This document shows, one piece after another, positions 1 through 7,943 of a DNA stretch of 64,000 nucleotides; within the stretch, counting starts at the first letter, position 1, and the number at the start of each line of letters is the position of its first letter. Below the pieces are notes generated by a model. That model was not told the origin of the DNA. It worked only from the letters and a program-made list of their open reading frames with translations, and did not search any database. Where the stretch lies: the NCBI RefSeq assembly GCF_000717025.1, contig NZ_JNXG01000017.1:248001-312000 (forward strand), written 5' to 3'. Source of the DNA: Streptomyces atroolivaceus (GTDB taxonomy: Bacteria; Actinomycetota; Actinomycetes; Streptomycetales; Streptomycetaceae). Position numbers and translations under genes: made by a program.

Positions 1-818
1 TCGGCGTCCCGGAGCGAGAGGTGTATGTGGCAGGAGTTGCCCTCGCGCTCGTTGAACTTCGCCATGAAGGTGAGCGCGACGCCTTCCTGGGCGGCGATCT
101 CCTTGGAACCGGTCTTGTAGACGGCGTGCTGGTCGCAGGTGACGAGGGCCTCGTCGTAGCGGAAGACGATCTCGTGCTGGCCGGGGTTGCACTCGCCCTT
201 GGCGGACTCGACGGTGAGCCCGGCGGCGGCCATCTCGTTCCGGATGCGGCGGAGCAGCGGTTCGATGCGGCCGGTGCCGAGTACGGAGTAGTCGATGTTG
301 TACTGGTTGGCCGGGGTGAGTCCGCGGTAGTTGCGGTCCCATGCCTGCTCGTAGGTGTCCTTGAAGACGATGAACTCCAGCTCCGTGCCGACGTGCGCGG
401 TCAGCCCGTGGGCGGCGAGCCGCTCCAGCTGCCGCCGGAGGATCTGGCGGGGCGCCGCGGCTACCGGCGAGCCGTCCTCCCAGGTGAGATCGGCCATGAC
501 CAGGGCCGTCCCCTCGTGCCAGGGGACGCGGCGCAGGGTGGTGAGGTCGGGGCGCATCGCGAAGTCGCCGTAGCCGTTGGACCAGGACGACATCGCGAAC
601 CCGTCGACGGTGTTCATGTCCGTGTCGACGGCGAGCAGGTAGTTGCAGCCCTCCGTGCCGTGTTCCAGCACCTCGTCGAGGAAGAAGGACGCCGCGAACC
701 GTTTGCCCTGGAGCCTGCCCTGCATGTCCGGGAAGGCGAGGACCACGGTGTCGATCTCACCGCGCTGCACGAGCACGCGCAGCTCGTCGGTCCCCAGCGG
801 GGGTGTTCGGTCTGCCAC
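1..818 (-). CDS. glnA4: Glutamine synthetase-like gamma-glutamyl-amine ligase, partial (C-terminus outside window)
   Basis: ATP-dependent ligation of glutamate to an amine; GlnA4-type enzymes of Streptomyces gamma-glutamylate ethanolamine or polyamines rather than ammonia (family knowledge). About 272 N-terminal residues are present, with the GS beta-grasp domain first and then the start of the catalytic domain, including GTELEFIVFKD (metal-binding Glu) and EGNSCHIHLSL (ATP/metal-binding His). The start is GTG with GAGGAG just upstream. The family is about 450 residues, so the last third lies beyond base 1. It is divergent from a GntR regulator and close to a C26 hydrolase, which fits a gamma-glutamyl-amine catabolic locus. 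The exact substrate is inferred from context. Confidence 0.85.
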   Translation of the reverse strand, partial: MADRTPPLGTDELRVLVQRGEIDTVVLAFPDMQGRLQGKRFAASFFLDEVLEHGTEGCNYLLAVDTDMNTVDGFAMSSWSNGYGDFAMRPDLTTLRRVPWHEGTALVMADLTWEDGSPVAAAPRQILRRQLERLAAHGLTAHVGTELEFIVFKDTYEQAWDRNYRGLTPANQYNIDYSVLGTGRIEPLLRRIRNEMAAAGLTVESAKGECNPGQHEIVFRYDEALVTCDQHAVYKTGSKEIAAQEGVALTFMAKFNEREGNSCHIHLSLRDA

Positions 819-880
819 GGAGAACTCCTCGTTCGGTCTAAGGTATGGGAGAGAACCATTGGGGGGAAGGGGATCGGGAC

Positions 881-1618
881 GTGGCGGAAGAGACCGGGGA
901 ACCCGGGCCCTCCGACCGGTTGCTGCCCGCGCTGCGGCCGGTCCGCGCGGGCAACGGCTTCGAGGAGGCGCTGGAGCAGATCCTCCAGGTGATCCGCCTC
1001 GGTCTGGTGCCCGGTGGCGGGCGGCTGCCGGCCGAGCGTGAGCTGGCCGGGCGCCTCGCCGTCAGCCGCGTCACCCTGCGCGAGGTGCTGAAGGCGCTCC
1101 AGGACCAGGGGCTGGTCGAGGCCAGACGCGGCCGCTACGGCGGCACGTTCGTGCTCCCCCGCACGGGCCCGGCCGACGATGACGAGCTGCGCCGACGGGT
1201 GGCGGACGTCGACATGGAGGACGTACTGCTCTTCCGCGAGGTCCTGGAGGCGGGGGCAGCCGGGCTCTGCGCGTCGCGCGGCCTCGACGACGAGGGAGCG
1301 GACCGGCTGCGTACGGCTCTGGCGGCGACACACGAGGCACCTCTGCCCGACTACCGCAGACTTGACACGTTCTTCCATCTGACGCTCGTCGAGCTTTCCG
1401 GCTCGCCCTCCCTCGCGGCCCGTTACGCGGCCGTGCGCGCAGGCGTCAACGAACTACTGGACTGCATACCCCTTCTGGTGCGGAACCTCGAACACTCGCA
1501 GCATCAGCACACGGCCCTCGTCGAGGCGGTGCTCGACCGCGACGAGGAGGCGGCGCGGGCGGTGACGCGCGAGCACTGCGCGGGGACGGCCGCGCTGCTG
1601 CGGGGCTTCCTGGCTTGA
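881..1618 (+). CDS. GntR/FadR-family transcriptional regulator
   Basis: DNA-binding repressor or activator, about 245 residues. The N-terminal winged helix-turn-helix (about 15-85) contains GRLPAERELAGRLAVSRVTLREV, read here as the recognition region, followed by an all-helical FCD effector domain with metal/ligand-type Asp and His residues. I chose GTG 881 because a strong GGGGGGAAGGGG ribosome site lies 9 bases upstream; an in-frame ATG at 845 lacks one. It is divergent from the GlnA4-type ligase across 62 bases, and the C26 hydrolase follows on the same strand, so it probably senses an amine or its gamma-glutamyl derivative. An EpuRII-like role in ethanolamine control is an inference from gene position. 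Confidence 0.85.
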   Translation: MAEETGEPGPSDRLLPALRPVRAGNGFEEALEQILQVIRLGLVPGGGRLPAERELAGRLAVSRVTLREVLKALQDQGLVEARRGRYGGTFVLPRTGPADDDELRRRVADVDMEDVLLFREVLEAGAAGLCASRGLDDEGADRLRTALAATHEAPLPDYRRLDTFFHLTLVELSGSPSLAARYAAVRAGVNELLDCIPLLVRNLEHSQHQHTALVEAVLDRDEEAARAVTREHCAGTAALLRGFLA

Positions 1619-1730
1619 TCTTGCCCTTCTGGATCCCCGCTCTTGCGCGGCGGCGCGGTACGAACAAAGGTATGACGCGACACCATTGCACCGGGCCGGT
1701 CCGCAGGCCGGCCGCCGGAGGGACCGCACC

Positions 1731-2444
1731 ATGCACGAACCGCTCATCGGCGTCACGACCTATCTGGAGCCGGCGGCTCGCTGGGGCGTCTGGGAGCTCC
1801 CCGCCGCGGTGCTCCCCTCCGCATACCCTCGGCTGGTACAGCGTTCGGGCGCGCTGGCCGCGCTGCTGCCGCCCGACGACCCCGCGAAGGCGGCCGCCGC
1901 CGTGGCCCGGGTGGACGGCCTCGTGATCGCGGGCGGAGCCGATGTCGATCCCGGTCTGTACGGCGCGGAGCGTGATTTCCGGACGGGACCGCCGGCGCAC
2001 GAGCGCGACACCTGGGAAGTGGCCCTGCTCCGCGCGGCGAAGGCGGCCGGCACTCCGGTGCTCGGGATCTGCCGCGGCATGCAGCTGCTCAACGTGGCAC
2101 TGGGCGGCACCCTGACCCAGCATCTGGACGGCCACGCGGGCCCGTTCGGCAAATCCGGTGTCCTCGGCGAGCACCCGGTGACGCCTGTCCCGGGGACGCT
2201 GTACGCCTCGCTCGTGCCCGAGGAGGCGTCCGTACCCACGTATCACCACCAGGCCGTGGACCGGCTCGCGCCGGGCCTGGTGGCCTCGGCGCACGCGGCG
2301 GACGGCACGGTGGAGGCCGTCGAACTGCCGGGCGACCGGTGGGTGCTCGGGGTCCAGTGGCACCCGGAGATGGGTGACGACCTCCGGATCATGCGGGCCC
2401 TGGTCGCGGCGGCCCGGGCCGGGGCGGCCGTGCCCTCCTCCTGA
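1731..2444 (+). CDS. Gamma-glutamyl-gamma-amine hydrolase, class I glutamine amidotransferase (peptidase C26)
   Basis: Hydrolyses the gamma-glutamyl bond of a gamma-glutamylated amine, releasing glutamate (PuuD-type step). The 237-residue protein has the oxyanion-hole region DGLVIAGGADVDP, the nucleophile elbow LGICRGMQLLN with catalytic Cys, and C-terminal VQWHPEM giving catalytic His and Glu. ATG 1731 is preceded by GGAGGGA at a 7-base spacing. The gene lies 112 bases after the GntR regulator and near the GlnA4-type ligase. Together the three give ligation, control and hydrolysis; the oxidation steps between are not in this window. Confidence 0.88.
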   Translation: MHEPLIGVTTYLEPAARWGVWELPAAVLPSAYPRLVQRSGALAALLPPDDPAKAAAAVARVDGLVIAGGADVDPGLYGAERDFRTGPPAHERDTWEVALLRAAKAAGTPVLGICRGMQLLNVALGGTLTQHLDGHAGPFGKSGVLGEHPVTPVPGTLYASLVPEEASVPTYHHQAVDRLAPGLVASAHAADGTVEAVELPGDRWVLGVQWHPEMGDDLRIMRALVAAARAGAAVPSS

Positions 2445-2511
2445 GGCTCACGCGACCGGCGGACAAGGCTCCCGCACCCGGCCCGTCAGCGGCCACGCGC
2501 CCGACGGGCGG

Positions 2512-3447
2512 TCAGGGCTCGTGCGTCGCACCGGCGGTCAGGGCGAGCAGGTCGCGGGCAGGTCCCGTGGGCCGGTGGCCGGCGGGCCAGACCGCGCGCA
2601 GCTGACGGCGCAGCCGGACGCCGGCCACCCTGACCTTGACCAGGCGCCGCGCGGAGAGCTCCTCACCCAGCGCCAGTTCGCTCAGCACACAGGGACCGGC
2701 ACCGCTCTCCGCGGCCCCCTTCACCGCGGTCGTCGAGGAGAGTTCGAGCAGCGGGCGCGCCAGCCCTCCGTGCACGGCGAGCGCGGCGTCCAGGACCTGG
2801 CGGGTGCCCGAGCCGTGTTCCCGCAGGATCAGGGGCGTCCCGGCGAGCTCACCGGGAGTCAGTTGGTCCCGGCGCGCCCAGGGGTGCGACGGAGCCACCA
2901 CGACGACGAGTCGGTCGTGCGCGATGACCGTGCCGTCGAGCCCTTCCGGTATCGAGAGACCCTCGACGAAGCCGAGGTCCGCCTCACCGGCCAGCAGCCG
3001 CAGGGCGACCGCCGCCGAGTTGCCCGCGAGCAGGGACACGGCGGTCCCGGGCCGCTCGGCCCGCAGCGCGATCAGCCAGCCCGGCAGCAGATACTCCGCG
3101 ATGGTCATGCTCGCGGCGACCCGCAGCCTGGAGTCGCGCCGGTCCCGCAGCGCCTGTGCTCCCGCGTCGAACGCCTCGGCCGCCTCCACGACCCTGCGCG
3201 CCCAGTCGGTGACGAGAGCGCCCGCGTCGGTCAGCCGGGATCCGCGCGGTGAGCGGTCGAGGAGGGCGACGCCGAGCTGCCGCTCCATCGACCGGATACG
3301 GCCGGAGGCGGCTGGCTGGCTGATGCCGACGTCCCGCGCCGCCCTGCCCAGGCTCCCGTGCCGCGCGACCGCGAGCAGCAGCACCATGGCTCCCAGGTCG
3401 GGAACCCGGTGGGACAGGGAGGGGGGCGAGGTCTCGGTACCGGACAT
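2512..3447 (-). CDS. LysR-family transcriptional regulator
   Basis: A 311-residue LysR protein. The N-terminal HTH (about 15-75) contains GSLGRAARDVGISQPAASGRI, trimmed here to its recognisable GISQPAASGRI core, followed by the typical linker helix and a periplasmic-binding-like effector domain. It is divergently oriented to a TDT-family transporter with only 70 bases between start codons, and a T-N11-A-type dyad overlaps its own start codon. Autorepression with control of the transporter is therefore likely. The inducer is unknown. It runs convergent to the C26 hydrolase gene with a 67-base gap. Confidence 0.85.
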   Translation of the reverse strand: MSGTETSPPSLSHRVPDLGAMVLLLAVARHGSLGRAARDVGISQPAASGRIRSMERQLGVALLDRSPRGSRLTDAGALVTDWARRVVEAAEAFDAGAQALRDRRDSRLRVAASMTIAEYLLPGWLIALRAERPGTAVSLLAGNSAAVALRLLAGEADLGFVEGLSIPEGLDGTVIAHDRLVVVVAPSHPWARRDQLTPGELAGTPLILREHGSGTRQVLDAALAVHGGLARPLLELSSTTAVKGAAESGAGPCVLSELALGEELSARRLVKVRVAGVRLRRQLRAVWPAGHRPTGPARDLLALTAGATHEP

Positions 3448-3460
3448 AAGACCAGCTTAT
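3446..3460. promoter_or_regulatory. Candidate LysR operator (ATAAG-N5-CTTAT)
   Basis: A perfect dyad with 5-base arms fitting the LysR T-N11-A rule overlaps the LysR start codon. It sits in the short gap between the divergent LysR and transporter genes. Binding is inferred from position and symmetry only. Confidence 0.45.
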
Positions 3461-3517
3461 GACCTCATAGGCCGGCGCTCCCTGGTGGGAGGCGCCCCGC
3501 CCCCGGAGAATCGTGGC

Positions 3518-4672
3518 ATGGCCATCTTTCCGCAGACCCGGGCAGAGACCCCCGCCTCCCGCGCCGTCGCCCTCCGGCTCCCGTCCCTGCGGCATTTCGG
3601 ACCCAACTGGTACGCGACGGTCATGGGGACCGCCGTCGTCGCGACCGCGGGGGCCACGCTGCCCGTGGGCGTACCGGGTCTGCGGTCCGCCTGCGTCGCG
3701 GTGTGGGCCCTGTCCGCCGTACTGCTGGCCGTCGTGCTGACCGCCCGTGCCGGCCACTGGCTCCTCCACCCCGACCAGGCGCGCACCCACCTCATGGACC
3801 CTGCGGTCGCCCCGTTCCACGGCTGCCTGTCCATGGCTCTGCTCGCCGTCGGCGCGGGCACACTGGTGGCGGGCCAGGACGTCATCGGGCATCGGGCCGC
3901 GGTCGCCGTGGACGTGCTCCTGTTCACCGCCGGCACGGTCACCGGCCTCGTGGCCGCAGTGGCGATCCCGTACCTCATGGTCGTACGCCACCGTCCCGCC
4001 CCCGGAACCGCGTCTCCCGTCTGGCTGCTCCCGCTCGTGGCCCCGATGGTCTCGGCGGCGGTCGGACCGCTGCTGGTGCCCGAGCTGCCCCCCGGCCAGG
4101 GCCGCGAGGCGCTTCTGCTCGCCTGTTACGCGATGTTCGGGCTGTCCCTCCTGGCGACCCTGGTGATCGTGCCGCCGATCTTCGCCCGGCTGGTCCACCA
4201 GGGCCCCCTGCCGCTCGCACTGACCCCGACGATGTTCCTCGTGCTCGGGCCGCTGGGGCAGTCCACGACCGCCGTCAACCAGCTGGCCGATGTGGCGCCG
4301 GGCGCGATCCCGGCGCCGTACGCCTCGGCCTTCGGCGCCTTCGCCGTCCTGTACGGGGTGCCCGTGATGGGATTCGCACTGCTCTGGCTGGCCCTGTCCG
4401 CCTCGCTGGTGGTGCGTGCCGTGCGGCGCGGTATGCGGTTCACGATGACGTGGTGGGGGTTCACGTTCCCGGTCGGTACGTGTGTCACCGGCGCCGCGGG
4501 CCTGGCCCGGCACACCGGGCTGCACGCGTTCACCTGGCTGGCGGTGGCGCTCTACGCCCTGCTGGTGACCGCCTGGGCGGTCGCCGGCGTACGGACGCTG
4601 GGCGGGCTGTTCAGCGGAGAGCTGCTCGCAGGGCCCCGGCCGCTTCGGCCGGTGACGGTCCGTGCCACGTGA
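3518..4672 (+). CDS. TDT-family membrane transporter (tellurite-resistance/dicarboxylate transporter, SLAC1-like)
   Basis: A 384-residue integral membrane protein with about ten hydrophobic segments. It has the TDT hallmark near the N-terminus: a Phe-Gly-Pro-Asn-Trp-Tyr-Ala stretch followed by MGTAVVATAGATLP in the first helix. Relatives move malate and other C4-dicarboxylates, sulfite or tellurite-related anions; this substrate is not determinable from sequence. ATG 3518 has GGAGA 8 bases upstream, and the in-frame open stretch further upstream overlaps the LysR gene and is not needed. Regulation by the divergent LysR protein is likely. Confidence 0.85.
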   Translation: MAIFPQTRAETPASRAVALRLPSLRHFGPNWYATVMGTAVVATAGATLPVGVPGLRSACVAVWALSAVLLAVVLTARAGHWLLHPDQARTHLMDPAVAPFHGCLSMALLAVGAGTLVAGQDVIGHRAAVAVDVLLFTAGTVTGLVAAVAIPYLMVVRHRPAPGTASPVWLLPLVAPMVSAAVGPLLVPELPPGQGREALLLACYAMFGLSLLATLVIVPPIFARLVHQGPLPLALTPTMFLVLGPLGQSTTAVNQLADVAPGAIPAPYASAFGAFAVLYGVPVMGFALLWLALSASLVVRAVRRGMRFTMTWWGFTFPVGTCVTGAAGLARHTGLHAFTWLAVALYALLVTAWAVAGVRTLGGLFSGELLAGPRPLRPVTVRAT

Positions 4673-4725
4673 GGTGACGCCCGTCGACGAGTACGGCCGG
4701 CAGCCCGGAAGAGGCCTCGGGCCCG

Positions 4726-5271
4726 TCAGCGGCGCGAGTCGTACGTCGCGTCGATGTGCTCGGCGACGGAGACGACCAGCAGCCGGGTGCCGGGTACGGT
4801 GGCCCGCCACCGGTGCCGGACCCCGCCGGAGAGGAAGAGGGTGTCGCCCCGGCCCAGCCGGTGGGCCCGCCCTTCCGCCTCGACCTCGACGGCGCCCTCC
4901 ACGACGTACATCACCTCGTCGTTGCGGTGCTGGAACTCGCGCCGCAGGTCCTGTTCGCCGATGAACTCCATCGCGCTGAGCTGGTGGCGTCCGCGCACCA
5001 GTCTGTGGACGCCGTCCTCGTCGTCCGCCCGTACGACGTCCACGGCGCGTGCGGAGTCCGCCGCGGCCCGCAGCCGCTCGGTCGTGGTCTCCAGGGCGTC
5101 CGCCACCCGGTCCAGGGACCGGGGACTGGGCCTGGCCCGTTCGTTCTCGATCTGGCTGAGGAACGGTACGGACAGGCCGCTGCGCCCGGCCACCGCGGCC
5201 AGGGTGAGTCCGAGGGTCCTGCGGCGTCGGCGGACCGCGGCCCCCACTCGAAGGGCTTCCTTCTCATCCAT
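4726..5271 (-). CDS. XRE-family regulator with C-terminal cupin domain
   Basis: A 181-residue cytoplasmic regulator. The N-terminal lambda-repressor-like HTH (about 8-65) includes LTLAAVAGRSGLSVPFLSQI, and the C-terminal cupin (about 105-175) includes the His-bearing FQHRNDEVMYVVEGAVEVE and GDTLFLSGGVRHRW. This architecture is that of PuuR-type and MppR-like regulators, which sense small ligands in the cupin barrel. Flanking genes are a TDT transporter (convergent, 53-base gap) and the betaine transporter operon upstream, from which it is separated by a terminator hairpin. A target in amine or betaine metabolism is plausible but unproven. Confidence 0.85.
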   Translation of the reverse strand: MDEKEALRVGAAVRRRRRTLGLTLAAVAGRSGLSVPFLSQIENERARPSPRSLDRVADALETTTERLRAAADSARAVDVVRADDEDGVHRLVRGRHQLSAMEFIGEQDLRREFQHRNDEVMYVVEGAVEVEAEGRAHRLGRGDTLFLSGGVRHRWRATVPGTRLLVVSVAEHIDATYDSRR

Positions 5272-5400
5272 GTCCGGCTCCCTCCCCGGATCGCCATCCT
5301 CCCGGTTGCCAGCACCCTACGCATGTCGTCTGCGAGACGGAGGGGAAGTCTACGGACGGGGGGCGGACGGGGACCCTTCGGGGACTCCTTCAGTCAAGCG

Positions 5401-5443
5401 TGAAGGGGACGGCCCCGGTTCGCTACCGGGGCCGTCCCCTTCA
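5401..5443. terminator. Perfect 18-bp terminator hairpin after the betaine transporter operon
   Basis: Two 18-base arms (5401-5418 and 5426-5443) are exact reverse complements around a 7-base loop. It lies 28 bases past the stop of the permease-binding protein gene on the minus strand and separates that operon from the XRE-cupin gene. Confidence 0.8.
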
Positions 5444-5471
5444 GCGTGGGACGGGGGGTCGATCCGCGGGA

Positions 5472-7943
5472 TCAGCCGCCGACGGGCGCCAGCTTCGCCA
5501 CCACGTCGGGGTTGGCGTCCATCCAGCGGCGGGCGGACTCCTTCTCCTTGCCCGCACCGCCCTTCTGGATCTCCACCTCGAGCGAGGCGAGCTGCGCCTC
5601 GCTGAGCTCGAAGTCCTTCAGCCAGCCGGTCAGCTCCGGGAAGTCCTTGGCGAAGTCCTTCTTGGCGACCGTGTGGATCTGCTCGCCCTTGCCCCAGGCA
5701 CCCTTCGGGTCCTTGAGCTTCTTCAGGTCGTGCTTGCCGTAGGCCCAGTGCGGCGACCACAGGGTCACCACGACCGGCTCCTCGTACTCACCTTCGAGGC
5801 CGTACTCCTTGAGCACCTTCTTGTTCAGCGTGCCCATCATCCCGGCGCTCGACTCGATGCCGATGATCTTGCCGTTGAACTTCTTGCCCTGGCCCTTGAG
5901 GTCCTCGAGCGAGTCGATGCCCTCGACGTACGACGGGACCGACAGCTCCAGCGAGGTGGGGCCGTACCAGGAACCGAGATCGGTGAGGTTCTCCTTGTAC
6001 CGGTCCCAGTAGTCCTTGTGCGTCGTCGGCAGCCACGAATCGAACTGGACGTCGAGCTGCCCCTGTGCGAGGCCGGTGTAGAGCGGGCCCGGGTCGAGCT
6101 GCTTGACCGTGGTCTTGTAACCCCGGTCCTCCAGCATGTTCTGCCAGAGGTAGGTGCTGGCGATCGCCTCGTCCCACGGGAAGTACCCCATGTCGACGGT
6201 CTTGCCCGCGTCCTTGCCCTTCTGCGAGCCTCCCGCACCGCCCGGCACGGGGGCCAGCTTGTCGACCAGACCGGGGTTCTTCTCCAGCCAGGTGCGGACG
6301 CCGTCCTGCTCCTGGCCCTGACCGGCGTTCTGGATCTCGTTCTCGAGGCTCGTGAGCTGCTTCTCGCTGAGCTCGAAGTCCTTGAGCCACTTGGCGACGG
6401 CGGGAGCCTTCTTCGCGAAGCCCTTGTGGGCGACGGTGTGAACCTCTTCGCCCTTGCCCCAGGCACCCTTCGGGTCCTTGAGCTTCTTCAGGTCGTGCTT
6501 GCCGTAGGCCCAGTGCGGCGACCACAGGGTCACCACGACCGGCTCCTTGTTCAGCGTGCCCATCATCCCGGCACTGGCCTCGATGCCGATGATCTTGCCG
6601 TCGAACTTCTTGCCCTGGCCCTTGAGGTCCTCGAGCGAGTCGATGCCCTCGACGTACGACGGAACCGTCAGCTCCAGCGAGGTGGGGCCGTACCAGGAAC
6701 CGAGGTCCTCCAGCTGGCCGCTGTACTTGTCCCAGTAGTCCTTGTGCGTGGTCGGCAGCCAGGAGTCCGTCTGGAAGTCGATGTCGCCGCGGGCGACGCC
6801 GGAGTAGAGCGGACCGGCGTCGAGCTGGGTGATCCCGGTCTCGTATCCGCGCTGCTCGAGGATCTCCTTCCACAGGAACGTGGAGGCGATGCCCTCGTCC
6901 CAGGGGATGTACCCCATGTTGATCTTCTGGCCCTGGCCGACGTTCGCGCTGCCGGCCTCCTCGGCCTTCGAGTCGCCGGAACCGGCGATGTTGAGACCGC
7001 CCGCGACGAGCGCGAGGACGACGACACCGGTCATCGCGACGGCGGTCCCGGGCTTGTAGTGCGTGAACTTGAGCCGCCGCGCACCGGCGGCGACCTTGGC
7101 GGCGGCGCGGCGGCCGAGCGGGGAGACCCGCTCGTTGAGCGCGCCGGTCATCCGGTCCAGGTACATGGCGAGGATGACGACGGCGATCCCGCTCTCGGCG
7201 GCGAGGCCGACCTGCAGCTGGGTGATCGCCGCGTACACCTTCTCGCCGAGACCACCGGCGCCGGCCATGCCGCCGATGACGACCATCGACAGGGCCAGCA
7301 TGATGACCTGGTTGATCCCGGCCATGATCGTCGGCAGTGCGAGCGGCAGCTGCACCCGGGTGAGGGTGTGCTTGGGCGTGGTGCCGAAGGCTTCGGCCGC
7401 CTCGACCAGTTCGCCGTCGACCTGGCGGATGCCGAGTTCGGTCATCCGGACGCCGGGCGGCATCGCGAAGACGATCGTGGCGATCACGCCGGGGGTGACA
7501 CCGACGCCGAAGAACATCACGCCGGGGATCAGGTAGACGAAGGCGGGCATCGTCTGCATGACGTCGAGCACCGGCCGCAGCGCGGCGCTGACCCTGTTGT
7601 TGCGCGCCGCCCAGATGCCCGTGGGCACCGCGATCACGATCGTGATGACGGCTGCCACGACGACCAGCGAGAGGGTCGCCATCGCCTCGTCCCAGAGGGC
7701 GAGGGAGTCGATGAGCGCGAAGCCGGCGAAGGTGAGCACCGCGGGGATGACACCGCGAAGCCAGAACGCGATGACGGCGAAGATCCCGGCCAGCAGCAGG
7801 GGCTCACCGCCGCCCAGTACGGCGTTCACACCGTCGTACATGCCGCCGAGCACGGTCTTGATGGCGTCGAAGATCCAGGTGAGGTTCGACTGGAGCCAGT
7901 CGACCGCGTCCTCGACCCACGCGCCGAAGGAGAGCCTAGGCAC
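5472..7943 (-). CDS. Glycine betaine/proline ABC transporter permease fused to two tandem substrate-binding domains
   Basis: Imports compatible solutes. The 823-residue protein carries a BPD_transp permease domain (about 1-280, with EAAEAFGTTP giving the EAA loop), one anchoring membrane helix (about 305-325), and two OpuAC/ProX-like binding domains (about 340-575 and 585-823) displayed outside the membrane. The two domains are near copies, each starting MGYxPWDE and each with SWLPTTHKDYWD. The start GTG overlaps the ATPase stop by 8 bases, implying translational coupling. Odd: copy 1 lacks 13 residues (KVLKEYGLEGEYE) that copy 2 has before EPVVV, and both seem to lack a further segment usual in the family. 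A single binding domain is the common form. Confidence 0.85.
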   Translation of the reverse strand: MPRLSFGAWVEDAVDWLQSNLTWIFDAIKTVLGGMYDGVNAVLGGGEPLLLAGIFAVIAFWLRGVIPAVLTFAGFALIDSLALWDEAMATLSLVVVAAVITIVIAVPTGIWAARNNRVSAALRPVLDVMQTMPAFVYLIPGVMFFGVGVTPGVIATIVFAMPPGVRMTELGIRQVDGELVEAAEAFGTTPKHTLTRVQLPLALPTIMAGINQVIMLALSMVVIGGMAGAGGLGEKVYAAITQLQVGLAAESGIAVVILAMYLDRMTGALNERVSPLGRRAAAKVAAGARRLKFTHYKPGTAVAMTGVVVLALVAGGLNIAGSGDSKAEEAGSANVGQGQKINMGYIPWDEGIASTFLWKEILEQRGYETGITQLDAGPLYSGVARGDIDFQTDSWLPTTHKDYWDKYSGQLEDLGSWYGPTSLELTVPSYVEGIDSLEDLKGQGKKFDGKIIGIEASAGMMGTLNKEPVVVTLWSPHWAYGKHDLKKLKDPKGAWGKGEEVHTVAHKGFAKKAPAVAKWLKDFELSEKQLTSLENEIQNAGQGQEQDGVRTWLEKNPGLVDKLAPVPGGAGGSQKGKDAGKTVDMGYFPWDEAIASTYLWQNMLEDRGYKTTVKQLDPGPLYTGLAQGQLDVQFDSWLPTTHKDYWDRYKENLTDLGSWYGPTSLELSVPSYVEGIDSLEDLKGQGKKFNGKIIGIESSAGMMGTLNKKVLKEYGLEGEYEEPVVVTLWSPHWAYGKHDLKKLKDPKGAWGKGEQIHTVAKKDFAKDFPELTGWLKDFELSEAQLASLEVEIQKGGAGKEKESARRWMDANPDVVAKLAPVGG
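5484..6916 (-). repeat. Intragenic tandem duplication encoding two substrate-binding domains
   Basis: Bases about 6220-6916 and 5484-6191 are diverged direct copies of one another, with long stretches of near-identical DNA (for example around the SYVEGIDSLEDLKGQGKKF codons). It explains the doubled binding domain. A 39-base in-frame length difference separates the copies at about 6545 versus 5785-5823. Confidence 0.75.

Noticed and set aside
845..880. ATG 845 as GntR start
   Set aside because: No ribosome site, whereas GTG 881 has a strong one.
2481..2509. 7-bp inverted repeat between the C26 and LysR genes as a terminator
   Set aside because: Stem short and loop long; too weak to call in DNA of this GC content.
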